Source: Pseudomonadota bacterium (GTDB lineage: Bacteria; Pseudomonadota; Gammaproteobacteria; Halothiobacillales; Halothiobacillaceae). From it: a stretch of DNA of 16,558 bases. Below are positions 1 to 7,486 of the stretch, piece after piece; position 1 is the first letter of the stretch; every line of letters begins with the position of its first letter. The notes under the pieces are model-generated. The model did no database searches, was not told the origin of the DNA, and saw only the letters and a program-made list of their open reading frames with translations. The position numbers were made by a program, and so were the translations under genes. The DNA lies in contig JAJYPA010000132.1 in the NCBI GenBank assembly GCA_021795795.1, forward strand, positions 1-16,558. Direction: 5' to 3'.

Positions 1-301
1 TCGGAGTAAAAACCGGGCAAAGCTGCTTGGAAAGGTAGCCGTTTGTTGTGGAATTTGAGCCGGATTCGGCCACAGGCATGATTCAGTGGCAGAATTCATT
101 GAAAATATCGGGTTATTCGAGCTGCCCCAATGTGTATGGAATGGTTTTAAGTTCGATCGAGGTTGAATTCGAAGCAGTCATCAGTGCCTATCTCCTGAAC
201 AAATAAATCTAAAAGTCGGCTCTGTAACAGCCATAGACAAAGCACAAGGTCGCCTATTGGTGTAGCAGATTTAAGAAAATACACCATGAAACCGTAGGTA
301 T
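1..301. other. Left edge region, no confident gene
   Basis: No gene can be called with confidence. On the plus strand one frame is open for 55 codons from 39 to a TAA at 204-206 and its translation has protein-like composition (it ends ISAYLLNK), but it lacks a clear start with a ribosome binding site and the same frame has a TAG at 36-38. It could be the 3' end of a gene broken by a frameshift just upstream, or chance. The rest, 207-301, is the downstream flank of the minus-strand 69-aa gene; I see no hairpin terminator there. Confidence 0.3.
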
Positions 302-511
302 TTACGATGAGGACGCTTTACCCGACAAATCCGATGCGACTTTAGCCAAGGCATCATGCATTGCTTGAACAATCAATCTGTCAGCCTCCGTCTGGTTTAC
401 ACCCGGTACATCCCAATCGAATATCGCCCGATATTTTTCCACCAACGCCCGCATGTCGTGCAGCATTTGTGCCCGATGATGTTCAAGTTCAATGTCTTCG
501 ATGGCGCTCAT
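302..511 (-). CDS. Small hypothetical protein, 69 aa
   Basis: I do not recognise this protein. It is short, acidic and predicted mostly helical, with a charged N-terminal half (ELEHHRAQMLHDMRALVEKY) and a second helix around residues 40-62, ending in a Ser-rich tail. There is no signal peptide or membrane segment, so it should be cytoplasmic. A purine-rich GGGGTAAGG stretch lies just before the ATG. It starts 45 nt after the stop of the DUF1840 gene on the same strand, so the two are probably co-transcribed. Its function is unknown; the coding call rests on the start signal, the neighbour arrangement and the sensible composition. Confidence 0.6.
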   Translation of the reverse strand: MSAIEDIELEHHRAQMLHDMRALVEKYRAIFDWDVPGVNQTEADRLIVQAMHDALAKVASDLSGKASSS

Positions 512-556
512 GATCCTTACCCCGTATTTTCAGTGTCGATGGTTGAATAAACTAAA

Positions 557-853
557 TCAGTCCAGCAAACCGGCTTCTGCCCACATGACATTCTTATGCT
601 CTTTGACGGCTGCTTTAAGCAAATCGATTAACGGCGCCGCGCGGGTGGACGGGCTGACACCATCGTATGCATCCGGTCCCTTCGTATGACTGACACCGAC
701 CGCGGCAGTCAATTTTTCGAGCGCCTGCGGCACATCGGCAGCCAGAATCGAACCCGGCACTGTCGCATCATGGCCCATCTTATCAATCATGGCTAACGCA
801 TCCGCTCGATGCATGGTGATATTCGGAAACACCTTGGTTGAAAACGTAATCAT
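557..853 (-). CDS. DUF1840 family protein
   Basis: A 98-aa cytoplasmic protein matching the pattern of the DUF1840 family, common in beta- and gammaproteobacteria and without a known function. Seen features are the family-like N-terminus ITFSTKVFPNITMHRADAL, the central MGHDATVPGSILAADVPQAL block (residues 26-45) and the C-terminal PLIDLLKAAVKEHKNVMWAE helix. Length fits the family. AGAGGAG lies 7 nt before the ATG, which fixes the start. It is followed by the 69-aa gene on the same strand; about 200 nt separate it from the reductase-like gene upstream, so it probably has its own promoter. Confidence 0.85.
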   Translation of the reverse strand: MITFSTKVFPNITMHRADALAMIDKMGHDATVPGSILAADVPQALEKLTAAVGVSHTKGPDAYDGVSPSTRAAPLIDLLKAAVKEHKNVMWAEAGLLD

Positions 854-1058
854 GCTGAAGCTCCTCTGCTTGTTGACGCTGGAAACCGGTCATTGAGCCT
901 GTTGTTATTAGCACTCCTGTCTCGTTCTTATCCATGCCGCATCGGGTGACGCAGCATTTTCAGAAAACTGCAATGCGGTGCCGCCGTATAGTCTAAGCGT
1001 CGCTGGATGCTTACTTTGGTAACATCCGTCACAAATAACCCGGAGCTCGAAAACTGCC

Positions 1059-1853
1059 TCAACTCGCTATATGTGCGGCAGCAATTTCCTTCATTACCGG
1101 CAAATCCAGACCAAACCTTTCGGCCAGTTTCAGCGCCCGCTGCAAGCGAGCCGCCGCCGTACGACCCTGACAAGCATGTGCCGGATCGCCCTCGAATCCA
1201 GCCAACATGCCCTCGATCAGTGGCTCTGCTGCCAGCGGCAGTCCGACCAGTTTCTCCTGAAGCGCAATGACTTCAAGAGCCACGGCGCGTGCAAGCGGCT
1301 GATGTTCACGCCAGAGTGTTTCGACATCTCCGCCCATCTTGAGCCCGGCGATATTGGTGGTGAGAATGTAGACATTCTTGATGACCAACTCGTTTTGCAT
1401 GGCAGCCAAATCGTCGATAATCCGCGCATTCAGACCAATCGCTGCAAGCGATTCGGCCATCAAACCGGCATTACGCCCCCAAACCGGGCTGGGCATGAGT
1501 TGTTTGACGAGTTTGCCCGGCTTTTTCTCGAACCAGATGGACATGACGGTCGGGTTGACGATCCCTGCCGATTGCCAGTCCTTGGGCAGCAGTTCGTTCT
1601 GGATCAGCACCAGTCGCTCGTGCCATTGTGCCGGGATTTGCGTGAGCAGATCCGGTAGGTCTTTTTCACCGACCGCCAGCACCAGCGCTTGCGCATCGGG
1701 CGATTGCGCCAGCACGCCGGAAAGTGATTGCCGACGGGTCAACGGAATGACCGGATGGCCGGTTTTCAGAAAGCCTGCGGCCAGTACCTGACCGATTTCG
1801 CCCATACCAACCAAAATCACGGACGGGGCAAGGCCAGAAGTATTCTGACTCAT
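1059..1853 (-). CDS. Rossmann-fold, ketopantoate-reductase-like protein
   Basis: A 264-aa protein with an N-terminal dinucleotide-binding fold: beta strand VILVG followed by G16-M-G18-E-I-G21 (GxGxxG). A second, all-helical half begins near residue 150. The stretch ELVIKNVYILTTNIAGL (K159, N167) resembles the region around the catalytic Lys and Asn of ketopantoate reductase (PanE/ApbA), but the spacing is only partly kept and the N-terminal half is divergent, so the substrate cannot be assigned. AAGGAG sits 8 nt before the ATG. It starts only 19 nt after the roxA stop, so it is probably the second gene of a roxA operon. It may be an NAD(P)-dependent oxidoreductase; a true PanE role is unproven. 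Confidence 0.7.
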   Translation of the reverse strand: MSQNTSGLAPSVILVGMGEIGQVLAAGFLKTGHPVIPLTRRQSLSGVLAQSPDAQALVLAVGEKDLPDLLTQIPAQWHERLVLIQNELLPKDWQSAGIVNPTVMSIWFEKKPGKLVKQLMPSPVWGRNAGLMAESLAAIGLNARIIDDLAAMQNELVIKNVYILTTNIAGLKMGGDVETLWREHQPLARAVALEVIALQEKLVGLPLAAEPLIEGMLAGFEGDPAHACQGRTAAARLQRALKLAERFGLDLPVMKEIAAAHIAS

Positions 1854-1872
1854 TACTTATTCTCCTTTTGGA

Positions 1873-3066
1873 TCAGATGGTAAGCATGTTTGGCCGCCAC
1901 TGAACCACACCGTCGGCATACAGTTGCTGCAACAGTTCGGCCGCAGCCGGTAGCTCGGTGACGGCCAGCAGTTCGGCGGCATCATAAAAAACCTGGGCCA
2001 CAAGCAAGCGCGCTAAAGGCAGGGTTTGCGCATTGAGCACCATGCCTTGACCATCTACGGCCAGTGTTCCGCCAGCCGAATCGGACTCATCTTCCACCAG
2101 CAGCATTCGCGCAGCCGGTGTGCGCATCAGGGTGTCGCCGCTATGGGCGATTTCATCACGCAGGGCCTTCGCGTCCAATGGCTCGTTTTGTGGATAAAAA
2201 CTGGCGTGATCCAGCGGGCGCTCGGTGAGCGTTTCGGCGATGAATCGATCCAGCACGGCATCATCCTGATCCAGTACCGATTGCAAGATCGCGCGCAATT
2301 TGGCACGAGACGAGGCGTTCAATGCGCCGGGATTCGCCGGTGCCTGCAAATCGGGATCACCGTAACGGGCCGTTTGATCCATCTGGGTGATCAGCCGATC
2401 GGTCACGCCCGCCGCCAACTCGTGCAGCAAGGGCGCACGGAACCCGATCGAAAACGTCATGCAGTGGTCGACCGCTACGCCGTGATGCGGCACACCGGGC
2501 GGCAGATAGAGCATGTCGCCCGGTTCCAGCACCCATTCTTCGGTCGGATCGAATTCTTGCAGCAGACGGATATCCAGATCCGGTACGAAATCACTATGTT
2601 TCGGCGGATATTCGATCATCCACTTGCGCCGCCCCATACCCTGCAACAGGAACACATCATATTCATCGATATGCGCCCCGACCGAACCACCGGGCGGTGC
2701 GTAGGAAATCATCAGGTCGTCGATCCGCCAATCCGGTACGAAGCGGAATTGCTCAACCAGGGTCATCATGTCAGGAATCAGCTTTTCGCAATCGGTAATC
2801 AGCAACGAGTAACCGTCTTCGGGCAGGCTGGTGAAATCCTCTTCCACGAAAGGGCCGTGTCGCAACGTCCAGGGCCGCGTGCCTGCCGATTCGAGAATCA
2901 AACGCGCGGGCACGTCTTCCTCACAGGCCAGACCGGCCAGCTCCTCTGGCGATAGTGGCGACTCGAAGCCGGGCACCGCCTGACGGATCAACACCGGTTT
3001 TTTCTGCCAGTAATCACGCAGAAAATCAGCCACGGACAAGCTACCCAGCACCTGCGAAATTGCCAT
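1873..3066 (-). CDS. roxA: Ribosomal oxygenase RoxA (L16 arginine hydroxylase), JmjC/cupin-4
   Basis: A 397-aa 2-oxoglutarate/Fe(II) oxygenase of the E. coli YcfD (RoxA) type, which hydroxylates an arginine of ribosomal protein L16. The iron triad is visible: H132-x-D134 in GAHIDEYDVFLLQG and H194 in PPGVPHHGV, with the same 62-residue spacing as YcfD. Other family marks are GRRKW, the LEPGDMLYLPPG strand and the FSIGFRAP block. The C-terminal half is the usual dimerisation and winged-helix part. The frame is open further upstream (to 3138), but GGAAGG lies 7 nt before the ATG at 3066 and the family N-terminus fits this start. It is divergent from the ModE-like gene and leads the reductase-like gene. 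Confidence 0.93.
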   Translation of the reverse strand: MAISQVLGSLSVADFLRDYWQKKPVLIRQAVPGFESPLSPEELAGLACEEDVPARLILESAGTRPWTLRHGPFVEEDFTSLPEDGYSLLITDCEKLIPDMMTLVEQFRFVPDWRIDDLMISYAPPGGSVGAHIDEYDVFLLQGMGRRKWMIEYPPKHSDFVPDLDIRLLQEFDPTEEWVLEPGDMLYLPPGVPHHGVAVDHCMTFSIGFRAPLLHELAAGVTDRLITQMDQTARYGDPDLQAPANPGALNASSRAKLRAILQSVLDQDDAVLDRFIAETLTERPLDHASFYPQNEPLDAKALRDEIAHSGDTLMRTPAARMLLVEDESDSAGGTLAVDGQGMVLNAQTLPLARLLVAQVFYDAAELLAVTELPAAAELLQQLYADGVVQWRPNMLTI

Positions 3067-3152
3067 AAATCCACCTTCCAAAAATAGGGCCACCAATAGT
3101 AACACTTGGGTAACAGCCACCCCATTCCACAACGCCATAAACTACGAATTCG

Positions 3153-3173
3153 GTTATGCTATGAAAACATAAC
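3153..3173. promoter_or_regulatory. Candidate ModE-type operator (dyad)
   Basis: A perfect 6-bp dyad, GTTATG (3153-3158) and CATAAC (3168-3173), separated by 9 nt, sits in the roxA/modE-like intergenic region 44 nt before the regulator's start. With the next bases the right arm reads CATAACG, resembling the ATAACG / CGTTAT half-sites of known ModE operators. TATGCT inside it could be a -10 element, so binding would block the regulator's own transcription. Autoregulation is inference. Confidence 0.45.
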
Positions 3174-3216
3174 GCTCGCCCATTGCTCCGCGAACCATGG
3201 ACTCAAGGAAGTCATC

Positions 3217-3597
3217 ATGCCGAAGAAATCCCGCCTCGACCGCCTACCAGGCGACGCCTACAGCGAACAGATTCACGCCCGGTTCTGGCTGATCAGCGCC
3301 GATCAGAAGGGCTATCTTGGCGTCGGAAAAGTCCGGCTGATGGAACTCATCGACGAACTGGGTTCAATCAGTCAGGCCGCCAAGACACTGGGCATGTCGT
3401 ACAAGCGCGCATGGTCGCTGATCGAGGAAGTCAACAAGATCGGTAGCCTGCCGTACGTGACCAAAGAAGTCGGTGGTGCGGGCGGCGGCCATGCCACCCT
3501 GACCGAAGCAGGTCGCAAAGCCATCGCCCAATACCGTGCACTGGAAGCGGACTTCCGGCAATTCATTGAGCAGCGCAAGCAAAAAATTCAACTGTGA
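3217..3597 (+). CDS. ModE-type winged-helix regulator, DNA-binding domain only
   Basis: A 126-aa protein made only of the LysR/ModE-type N-terminal DNA-binding domain. Residues 36-76 carry the signature GVGKVRLMELIDELGSI, QAAKTLGMSYKRAW and LIEEVN; the wing follows as PYVTKEVGGAGGGHATLTEAG (80-99). The TOBE molybdate-binding domains of full-length ModE are absent, so it probably does not sense molybdate by itself, or needs another way. The open frame begins at 3106, but AAGGAAG lies 5 nt before ATG 3217 and family similarity starts here. It overlaps the DUF455 gene by one base (TGATG), which points to translational coupling. No molybdate transporter or cofactor gene is nearby. Confidence 0.88.
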   Translation: MPKKSRLDRLPGDAYSEQIHARFWLISADQKGYLGVGKVRLMELIDELGSISQAAKTLGMSYKRAWSLIEEVNKIGSLPYVTKEVGGAGGGHATLTEAGRKAIAQYRALEADFRQFIEQRKQKIQL

Positions 3598-4472
3598 TGC
3601 CACCCTCTTCGCCAGCAGCCATGACAAGCAATTCAACGATCCGCGAACGGGCCTACCACTGGCTGATGACAGCCGATCCGGGGCAGAAATCAGCAGGCGC
3701 GGCCAACTTGTATCGACAGGCACTCATGACGGACGATGCCGTCATCCCACGCCCGCCCGAACAGGCCATTGTTCGCGTGGAAGACCCAGGCCGCCCTGCC
3801 CTTCCCGAGCTGATGCCGCCGCGCGATCTGCCGAGACGGATCACCCACACCCAGGAAGGGCGCAACACAATGGCCCACGCCTTTGCTCATATCGAATTCA
3901 ATGCCATCAATATCGCGCTGGATGCGGTCTACCGCTTCGACGACATGCCTGCGGCTTACTATCGTGACTGGTTGCGAGTCGCGTCTGAAGAAGGCAAGCA
4001 CTTCCTGCTACTGGCCGACTACCTCGCACAACACGGCAGCAGCTACGGTGATTTTCCCGCACACAACAGCCTGTGGGAAACCGTCTGCGCCACCGATCAC
4101 GATGTCATGGTGCGCATGGCGCTGGTGCCCCGCGTACTCGAAGCCCGCGGACTCGACGTCACTCCGGCCATCGCCGATAAATTGCGCTTGGTGGGCGATC
4201 AGGCACTCGTCGATATTCTCGGGGTGATTTATACGGACGAAATCGGCCATGTCGAAATCGGCACCCGCTGGTTCCGCCACTGCGCCGAACAACGCCAACT
4301 CGATCCGCGCAGCACCTTTCGCGACTTGCTGGCTGAATACATGCACGGCCGGATTCGCGGCCCCTACGACGAACCGGGGCGCATGGCCGCCGGTTTCACC
4401 CGCGAAGAAATCGACGATCTTAAAGCCATGGAAGCGCAGACGCTGGTAAGGCTCGACAAGACACACGCCTGA
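3597..4472 (+). CDS. DUF455 ferritin-like protein
   Basis: A 291-aa cytoplasmic protein of the DUF455 family, a ferritin-like four-helix fold expected to hold a di-metal centre; the reaction is unknown. Candidate ligands are visible in order: E100 in AFAHIEFNAI, E131/E132 with H135 in SEEGKHF, E182 in LEARGLD, and E215 with H218 in DEIGHVEIG (two ExxH-type motifs). The ATG overlaps the stop of the ModE-like gene; no strong Shine-Dalgarno is seen, so translation probably depends on coupling. An alternative start is ATG 3621. The last 100 bp of this gene occur again at 7355-7454 with 10 mismatches, mostly third-position in the first part, so the 3' end has been involved in a duplication or recombination. 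Confidence 0.88.
   Translation: MPPSSPAAMTSNSTIRERAYHWLMTADPGQKSAGAANLYRQALMTDDAVIPRPPEQAIVRVEDPGRPALPELMPPRDLPRRITHTQEGRNTMAHAFAHIEFNAINIALDAVYRFDDMPAAYYRDWLRVASEEGKHFLLLADYLAQHGSSYGDFPAHNSLWETVCATDHDVMVRMALVPRVLEARGLDVTPAIADKLRLVGDQALVDILGVIYTDEIGHVEIGTRWFRHCAEQRQLDPRSTFRDLLAEYMHGRIRGPYDEPGRMAAGFTREEIDDLKAMEAQTLVRLDKTHA
4373..4472 (+). repeat. Direct repeat, copy 1 (DUF455 3' end)
   Basis: These 100 bp, from ACCGGGGC to the stop codon of the DUF455 gene, are repeated in the same orientation at 7355-7454 with 10 mismatches. The first 45 bp are identical. Directly before the repeats the two sequences diverge; after the stop there is only a short stretch of similarity (GAAT and GCCCT with a 3-nt gap). 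The pair brackets the hairpin array and the thaumatin-domain lipoprotein gene. Confidence 0.92.
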
Positions 4473-4533
4473 ATATTGCCCTGTACATTCTTCGTATTTC
4501 ACAACCTTCCCAATTCAACTGCCCTAACAGGAT

Positions 4534-4563
4534 GCTGAAAAACTCATCCATGAGTTTTTCAGC
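4534..4563. repeat. Palindrome 1 of hairpin array
   Basis: Perfect inverted repeat: GCTGAAAAACTCAT (4534-4547), two bases CC, ATGAGTTTTTCAGC (4550-4563); 14 bp stem. Its apex CATCCATG is the same as in palindrome 4. Confidence 0.95.
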
Positions 4564-4564
4564 C

Positions 4565-4597
4565 CTGCCAAGTCCGGTACACGCCCGGACTTGGCAG
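4565..4597. repeat. Palindrome 2 of hairpin array
   Basis: Perfect 13-bp inverted repeat: CTGCCAAGTCCGG (4565-4577) and CCGGACTTGGCAG (4585-4597) with a 7-nt loop TACACGC. The loop and inner stem (ACACGCCCG) recur at 16479-16487. Confidence 0.95.
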
Positions 4598-4601
4598 CGA
4601 T

Positions 4602-4627
4602 AAATCAATCACTTGCGTGATTGATTT
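4602..4627. repeat. Palindrome 3 of hairpin array
   Basis: Perfect 11-bp inverted repeat: AAATCAATCAC (4602-4612) and GTGATTGATTT (4617-4627), loop TTGC. The hairpin at 16504-16523 is a close relative differing by a compensatory pair. Confidence 0.95.
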
Positions 4628-4632
4628 TCGTG

Positions 4633-4658
4633 CGGGGCATCCATGCCCCGTGTTTTTT
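4633..4658 (+). terminator. Palindrome 4 / probable intrinsic terminator
   Basis: CGGGGCAT (4633-4640), CC, ATGCCCCG (4643-4650) form an 8-bp GC-rich stem; TG then six T follow (4653-4658). It is well placed to end the modE-like/DUF455 transcript. The tight loop and its membership of the repeat family leave open that it is mainly a repeat element. Confidence 0.65.
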
Positions 4659-4774
4659 GCACCGCTCGCCGGATGCCCAAAAGACGCATTGCCGCCAAAA
4701 CGGCTCGCTGATAGGATCAGCCGGCAAAATTACTCGAAAAAATGGAAACGGGGCACAGGTAAAACAGGTAAAAA

Positions 4775-7330
4775 ATGATTAAAACCACATCCAAAGCATT
4801 GGTGGCTTGTGCCTTGATTCTCCTCGCGGGATGCGACAGCAGCGATTCGAACAACACAGGTCAGATTCAGATTGGCGCGCAGAATCTACAAGTCCGGACA
4901 GGCAACGTCCAGACTGTGCCCGTCCGGATTGCTGGAGGCAGCGGCATCGTTAACCAGAAAGTCAATCTGAGCGCTTTAGATCCGACTGTTGCACACATTG
5001 CACCGTCGACGTGCATCCTGTCTTCCGGATCGGAGCCCTGTTCGGTAACCGTCTTTGGCAAAACAACCGGAAACACCCGCATTCTGGCCGAAGCCGCCGG
5101 TTATTCCAGCGCAAGTACTTCCGTGACCGTTGGAGGGTCGGCCAATGTTTATGGTTCGATTTCCGTCGCAACAACAACGCGAACCTTCTACTCGGGTGCC
5201 CAGGTCGCCTACCCGTTCTCCATCACGGTACAACTGATTCCCGCAACAGGGATGAACAGTAAGAAGATTCCAAACGATAACCCGTTGACAGTCATGATGA
5301 ACCAGCCCGCAGGCATTTTATTTGCCAACGGTGGCACACAGCAGTGCAACCTGACCACGGCTGCCCCCACCTGTACCATCAGTGGAACAATCGATGCCAC
5401 AAAAGTGCCATCGAAAACCTCCTTCACAACGACCATCAGCCCCACCGGCTCTTGGGTCGCGGGCGTCAATGCCCCATTCGGCTCACAGGACGGTGTCACG
5501 ATCAGCTGGAATGGCAATCCCAACCAATCGGCGGGCACCGTCCACGTCAGCTCTCAAAACAGCTCCGGCCAAATCTATCTGGGCATGAAGGCGCCATTGT
5601 TTGTGTATCTGGAGGGAGACACACTGCTCAAATCCGACTACTGGGTTACGGTTACCAGCGTCGATCCGAGTGCCTTGGTCTTCTATTCTTATCCGGATGG
5701 CTCGAACACCCCTGCCGACATGCAGACAACAAGTTCCGTTACCTGTGCATTGTCGTTAGACAACAGCAGTACCGCCGCGCATGCCAGCTCCGTGACCACC
5801 TGTGGATATGGCCTGCTGCCGTTAAAAGGCACAACCAATGGCCTTGATGCTGCACTTTCTGTTGCCGTGACAACCGTGCCGCCGACGTATGCCAATAACC
5901 AGCCGGGATTCCTTCTCGCTGTACCTTCCTATCAGAAGACAGTCAATCTCAAGTTGATCGACAACAGTGGCTCGACCGCAGGGCGGAACATCACGTTCAC
6001 CAACGATTCACCGGATACGGTGCTGATCGCTGCCAACGCAGGCTCGGCGAATGCCTACACATCCCCCACCTCGGTGGCTGCCGGTGTAGATCCGACGAAC
6101 CCAGCAAGAACCAAGGCGGGCGCGCAATCCTACTGCGGCCCCACCTCGGATGGTAAAAACGCCTGCCCGATCGGATCGACCTGTGTTCAGGGTGGTGCTG
6201 GTGTGGCAAAGGGGAAGACACCGTTCATGTGTTTCTGGGACAAACCCGCCTTCGCCAATGACACCGGCATACTTCAGCCGAGCACTTCGACCACCCTGTT
6301 CATTCCGCAATGGTCGGGCATCACAACCGGCCCTCAGCAGATTCAGTGGTCAGGTAATTACTACATCCAGAAATGTCCTGGCGGAACCTGCCCGAGCAGC
6401 TCCACGACGCCGGGCACCGGTCCGGCATATGCCGCGATCACACTCGCCGAAGTCACGTATCAGCACAATACGGTTGACTACTACGACGTCTCTATCATCA
6501 ATGGCGCGAACTACGCCCTGGCATTTGGCCCGACAGAGGGACTGACAACCGCCAATAACTACTACTGCGGCACTCCGGGTGCGAGTTCCCCACCCATCGG
6601 CGTGTCTGCAACCCTGCCAAACAGTCCTTGGACTTTTGCACCGACCAGTTCGAACTTTCCCTCGGATCAATCGGCAGCTGTCAGCGACAGCCCTTCCTCA
6701 TATTTTGCCGTCGTCGCACCGAGTACAACGACGCCGACATCATGCTCCGTACAATCAACGTGCACCACACTCGGCACCACTGACTCCGTATGCGGCTTGA
6801 ACGCCAATAAACTCTTGAGTGGACAGTTCACCTTCGCACCAGCCGAACGGGTTTGCGGTAGGTTTGTTTCTTGGGCTACGGCGGATCAGATATGGGGATG
6901 GAATGGCAATGAAAATGCTAGCTACCTGAATCAGGCTCCATTCGATTTTGCCACGCCAAATACGATCGCCCCGGCATTCAACAATCAATCGACTATCTCG
7001 GTCGGCGACCTGCAGCTGTGCGTCAACAACAGCTTCAGCGGATACACGGACCCGGCACCGACCAATCAGCCTGCCGTCATGGCCTGCGGTGGCACCAACT
7101 GGACCGGAATCACGACGCCTTCGGTTATGTACACGACCGAAGGCACCGCCTGGGTTCCCTACGTGCTCCCGACCATCACCTGGTTGAAAAAGGCATGCCC
7201 GACCTGCTACACCTATCCCTTCGATGATATGTCTTCGACATTCACCTGTGAGAAGGACGTGATCAAGGACGGCAGCAACAACCTGAACTACACGATCCAG
7301 ATTTCCAGCCCAACCAACACATTCAACTGA
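4775..7330 (+). CDS. Thaumatin-domain secreted lipoprotein
   Basis: An 851-aa lipoprotein. Signal peptide 1-19 ends in lipobox LAGC with lipidated C20; Asp at +2 is, in E. coli, an inner-membrane retention signal. Residues 35-120 look like a bacterial Ig-like domain. From about 405 to the end I recognise a thaumatin-like (PR-5) domain: ITFTNDSPDTVLIAAN matches the N-terminal strand of thaumatins, TLAEVTY (E559) the TLAEFTL motif, DYYDVSIINGAN (568-579) the DFYDVSxxDG motif, and CPTCYTYPFDDMSSTFTC (808-825) the C-terminal CPDAYSYAFDDxTSTFTC. Of the acidic-cleft residues of plant members, E559, D571 and D817/D818 are kept, one Asp is N576 and the Arg is not evident. The domain is about twice the usual length, with Cys-rich insertions (454-486, 598-700). 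Its role is unknown; glucan binding or cleavage is speculation. It sits between the duplicated DUF455 ends. Confidence 0.85.
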   Translation: MIKTTSKALVACALILLAGCDSSDSNNTGQIQIGAQNLQVRTGNVQTVPVRIAGGSGIVNQKVNLSALDPTVAHIAPSTCILSSGSEPCSVTVFGKTTGNTRILAEAAGYSSASTSVTVGGSANVYGSISVATTTRTFYSGAQVAYPFSITVQLIPATGMNSKKIPNDNPLTVMMNQPAGILFANGGTQQCNLTTAAPTCTISGTIDATKVPSKTSFTTTISPTGSWVAGVNAPFGSQDGVTISWNGNPNQSAGTVHVSSQNSSGQIYLGMKAPLFVYLEGDTLLKSDYWVTVTSVDPSALVFYSYPDGSNTPADMQTTSSVTCALSLDNSSTAAHASSVTTCGYGLLPLKGTTNGLDAALSVAVTTVPPTYANNQPGFLLAVPSYQKTVNLKLIDNSGSTAGRNITFTNDSPDTVLIAANAGSANAYTSPTSVAAGVDPTNPARTKAGAQSYCGPTSDGKNACPIGSTCVQGGAGVAKGKTPFMCFWDKPAFANDTGILQPSTSTTLFIPQWSGITTGPQQIQWSGNYYIQKCPGGTCPSSSTTPGTGPAYAAITLAEVTYQHNTVDYYDVSIINGANYALAFGPTEGLTTANNYYCGTPGASSPPIGVSATLPNSPWTFAPTSSNFPSDQSAAVSDSPSSYFAVVAPSTTTPTSCSVQSTCTTLGTTDSVCGLNANKLLSGQFTFAPAERVCGRFVSWATADQIWGWNGNENASYLNQAPFDFATPNTIAPAFNNQSTISVGDLQLCVNNSFSGYTDPAPTNQPAVMACGGTNWTGITTPSVMYTTEGTAWVPYVLPTITWLKKACPTCYTYPFDDMSSTFTCEKDVIKDGSNNLNYTIQISSPTNTFN

Positions 7331-7354
7331 TCGAGTAAGTGTTTTGTGCGGAAG

Positions 7355-7454
7355 ACCGGGGCGCATGGCCGCCGGTTTCACCCGCGAAGAAATCGACGAC
7401 CTCAAGGCCATGGAAGCGCAGACGCTGGCCCGGCTGGACAAGCGCCACGCCTGA
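7355..7454 (+). pseudogene. DUF455 gene 3'-end remnant (direct repeat copy 2)
   Basis: A 100-bp stretch coding in one frame for the last 32 residues of a DUF455 protein (ending LARLDKRHA) plus stop, with no upstream part of the gene. It matches 4373-4472 with 10 mismatches; several are synonymous and the two residue changes are conservative, so it was once under selection as an allele or paralogue. It begins abruptly 24 nt after the lipoprotein stop and leads to the tRNA-Thr region. It is probably the left-over end of the resident gene after insertion or recombination. Confidence 0.88.
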
Positions 7455-7486
7455 ATGCCCTCCGGCCCATAGCTCCCGTTCTTCCG

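Larger units (their letters stand above)
4473..4774. other. Intergenic region with hairpin array and lipoprotein gene leader
   Basis: No gene here. It holds four perfect palindromes in series (4534-4650), the fourth followed by six T. Further on, GCTGAT-AGG-ATCAGC forms a small hairpin near 4708-4722. Just before the lipoprotein gene a 9-bp unit ACAGGTAAA occurs twice in tandem (4755-4772), so two AGG ribosome-binding elements precede the start; the nearer one is 6 nt from the ATG. I see no convincing -35/-10 pair. Confidence 0.7.

Noticed and set aside
1071..1658. 195-codon plus-strand open frame
   Set aside because: Antisense shadow of the Rossmann-fold gene, with no plausible start signal.
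2026..2955. 309-codon plus-strand open frame
   Set aside because: It lies wholly antisense to roxA, whose iron-binding motifs are clear; its translation is rich in Arg, His and Gln and shows no domain.
4534..4650. CRISPR array
   Set aside because: The four palindromes differ in sequence and have no regular repeat-spacer layout.
6755..7441. 228-codon minus-strand open frame
   Set aside because: Antisense to the thaumatin-like domain, whose motifs are convincing, and crosses the DUF455 remnant.
7355..7454. IS target-site duplication
   Set aside because: The repeat is 100 bp with 10 mismatches, far too long and diverged for transposition, and no transposase or terminal inverted repeats are present.
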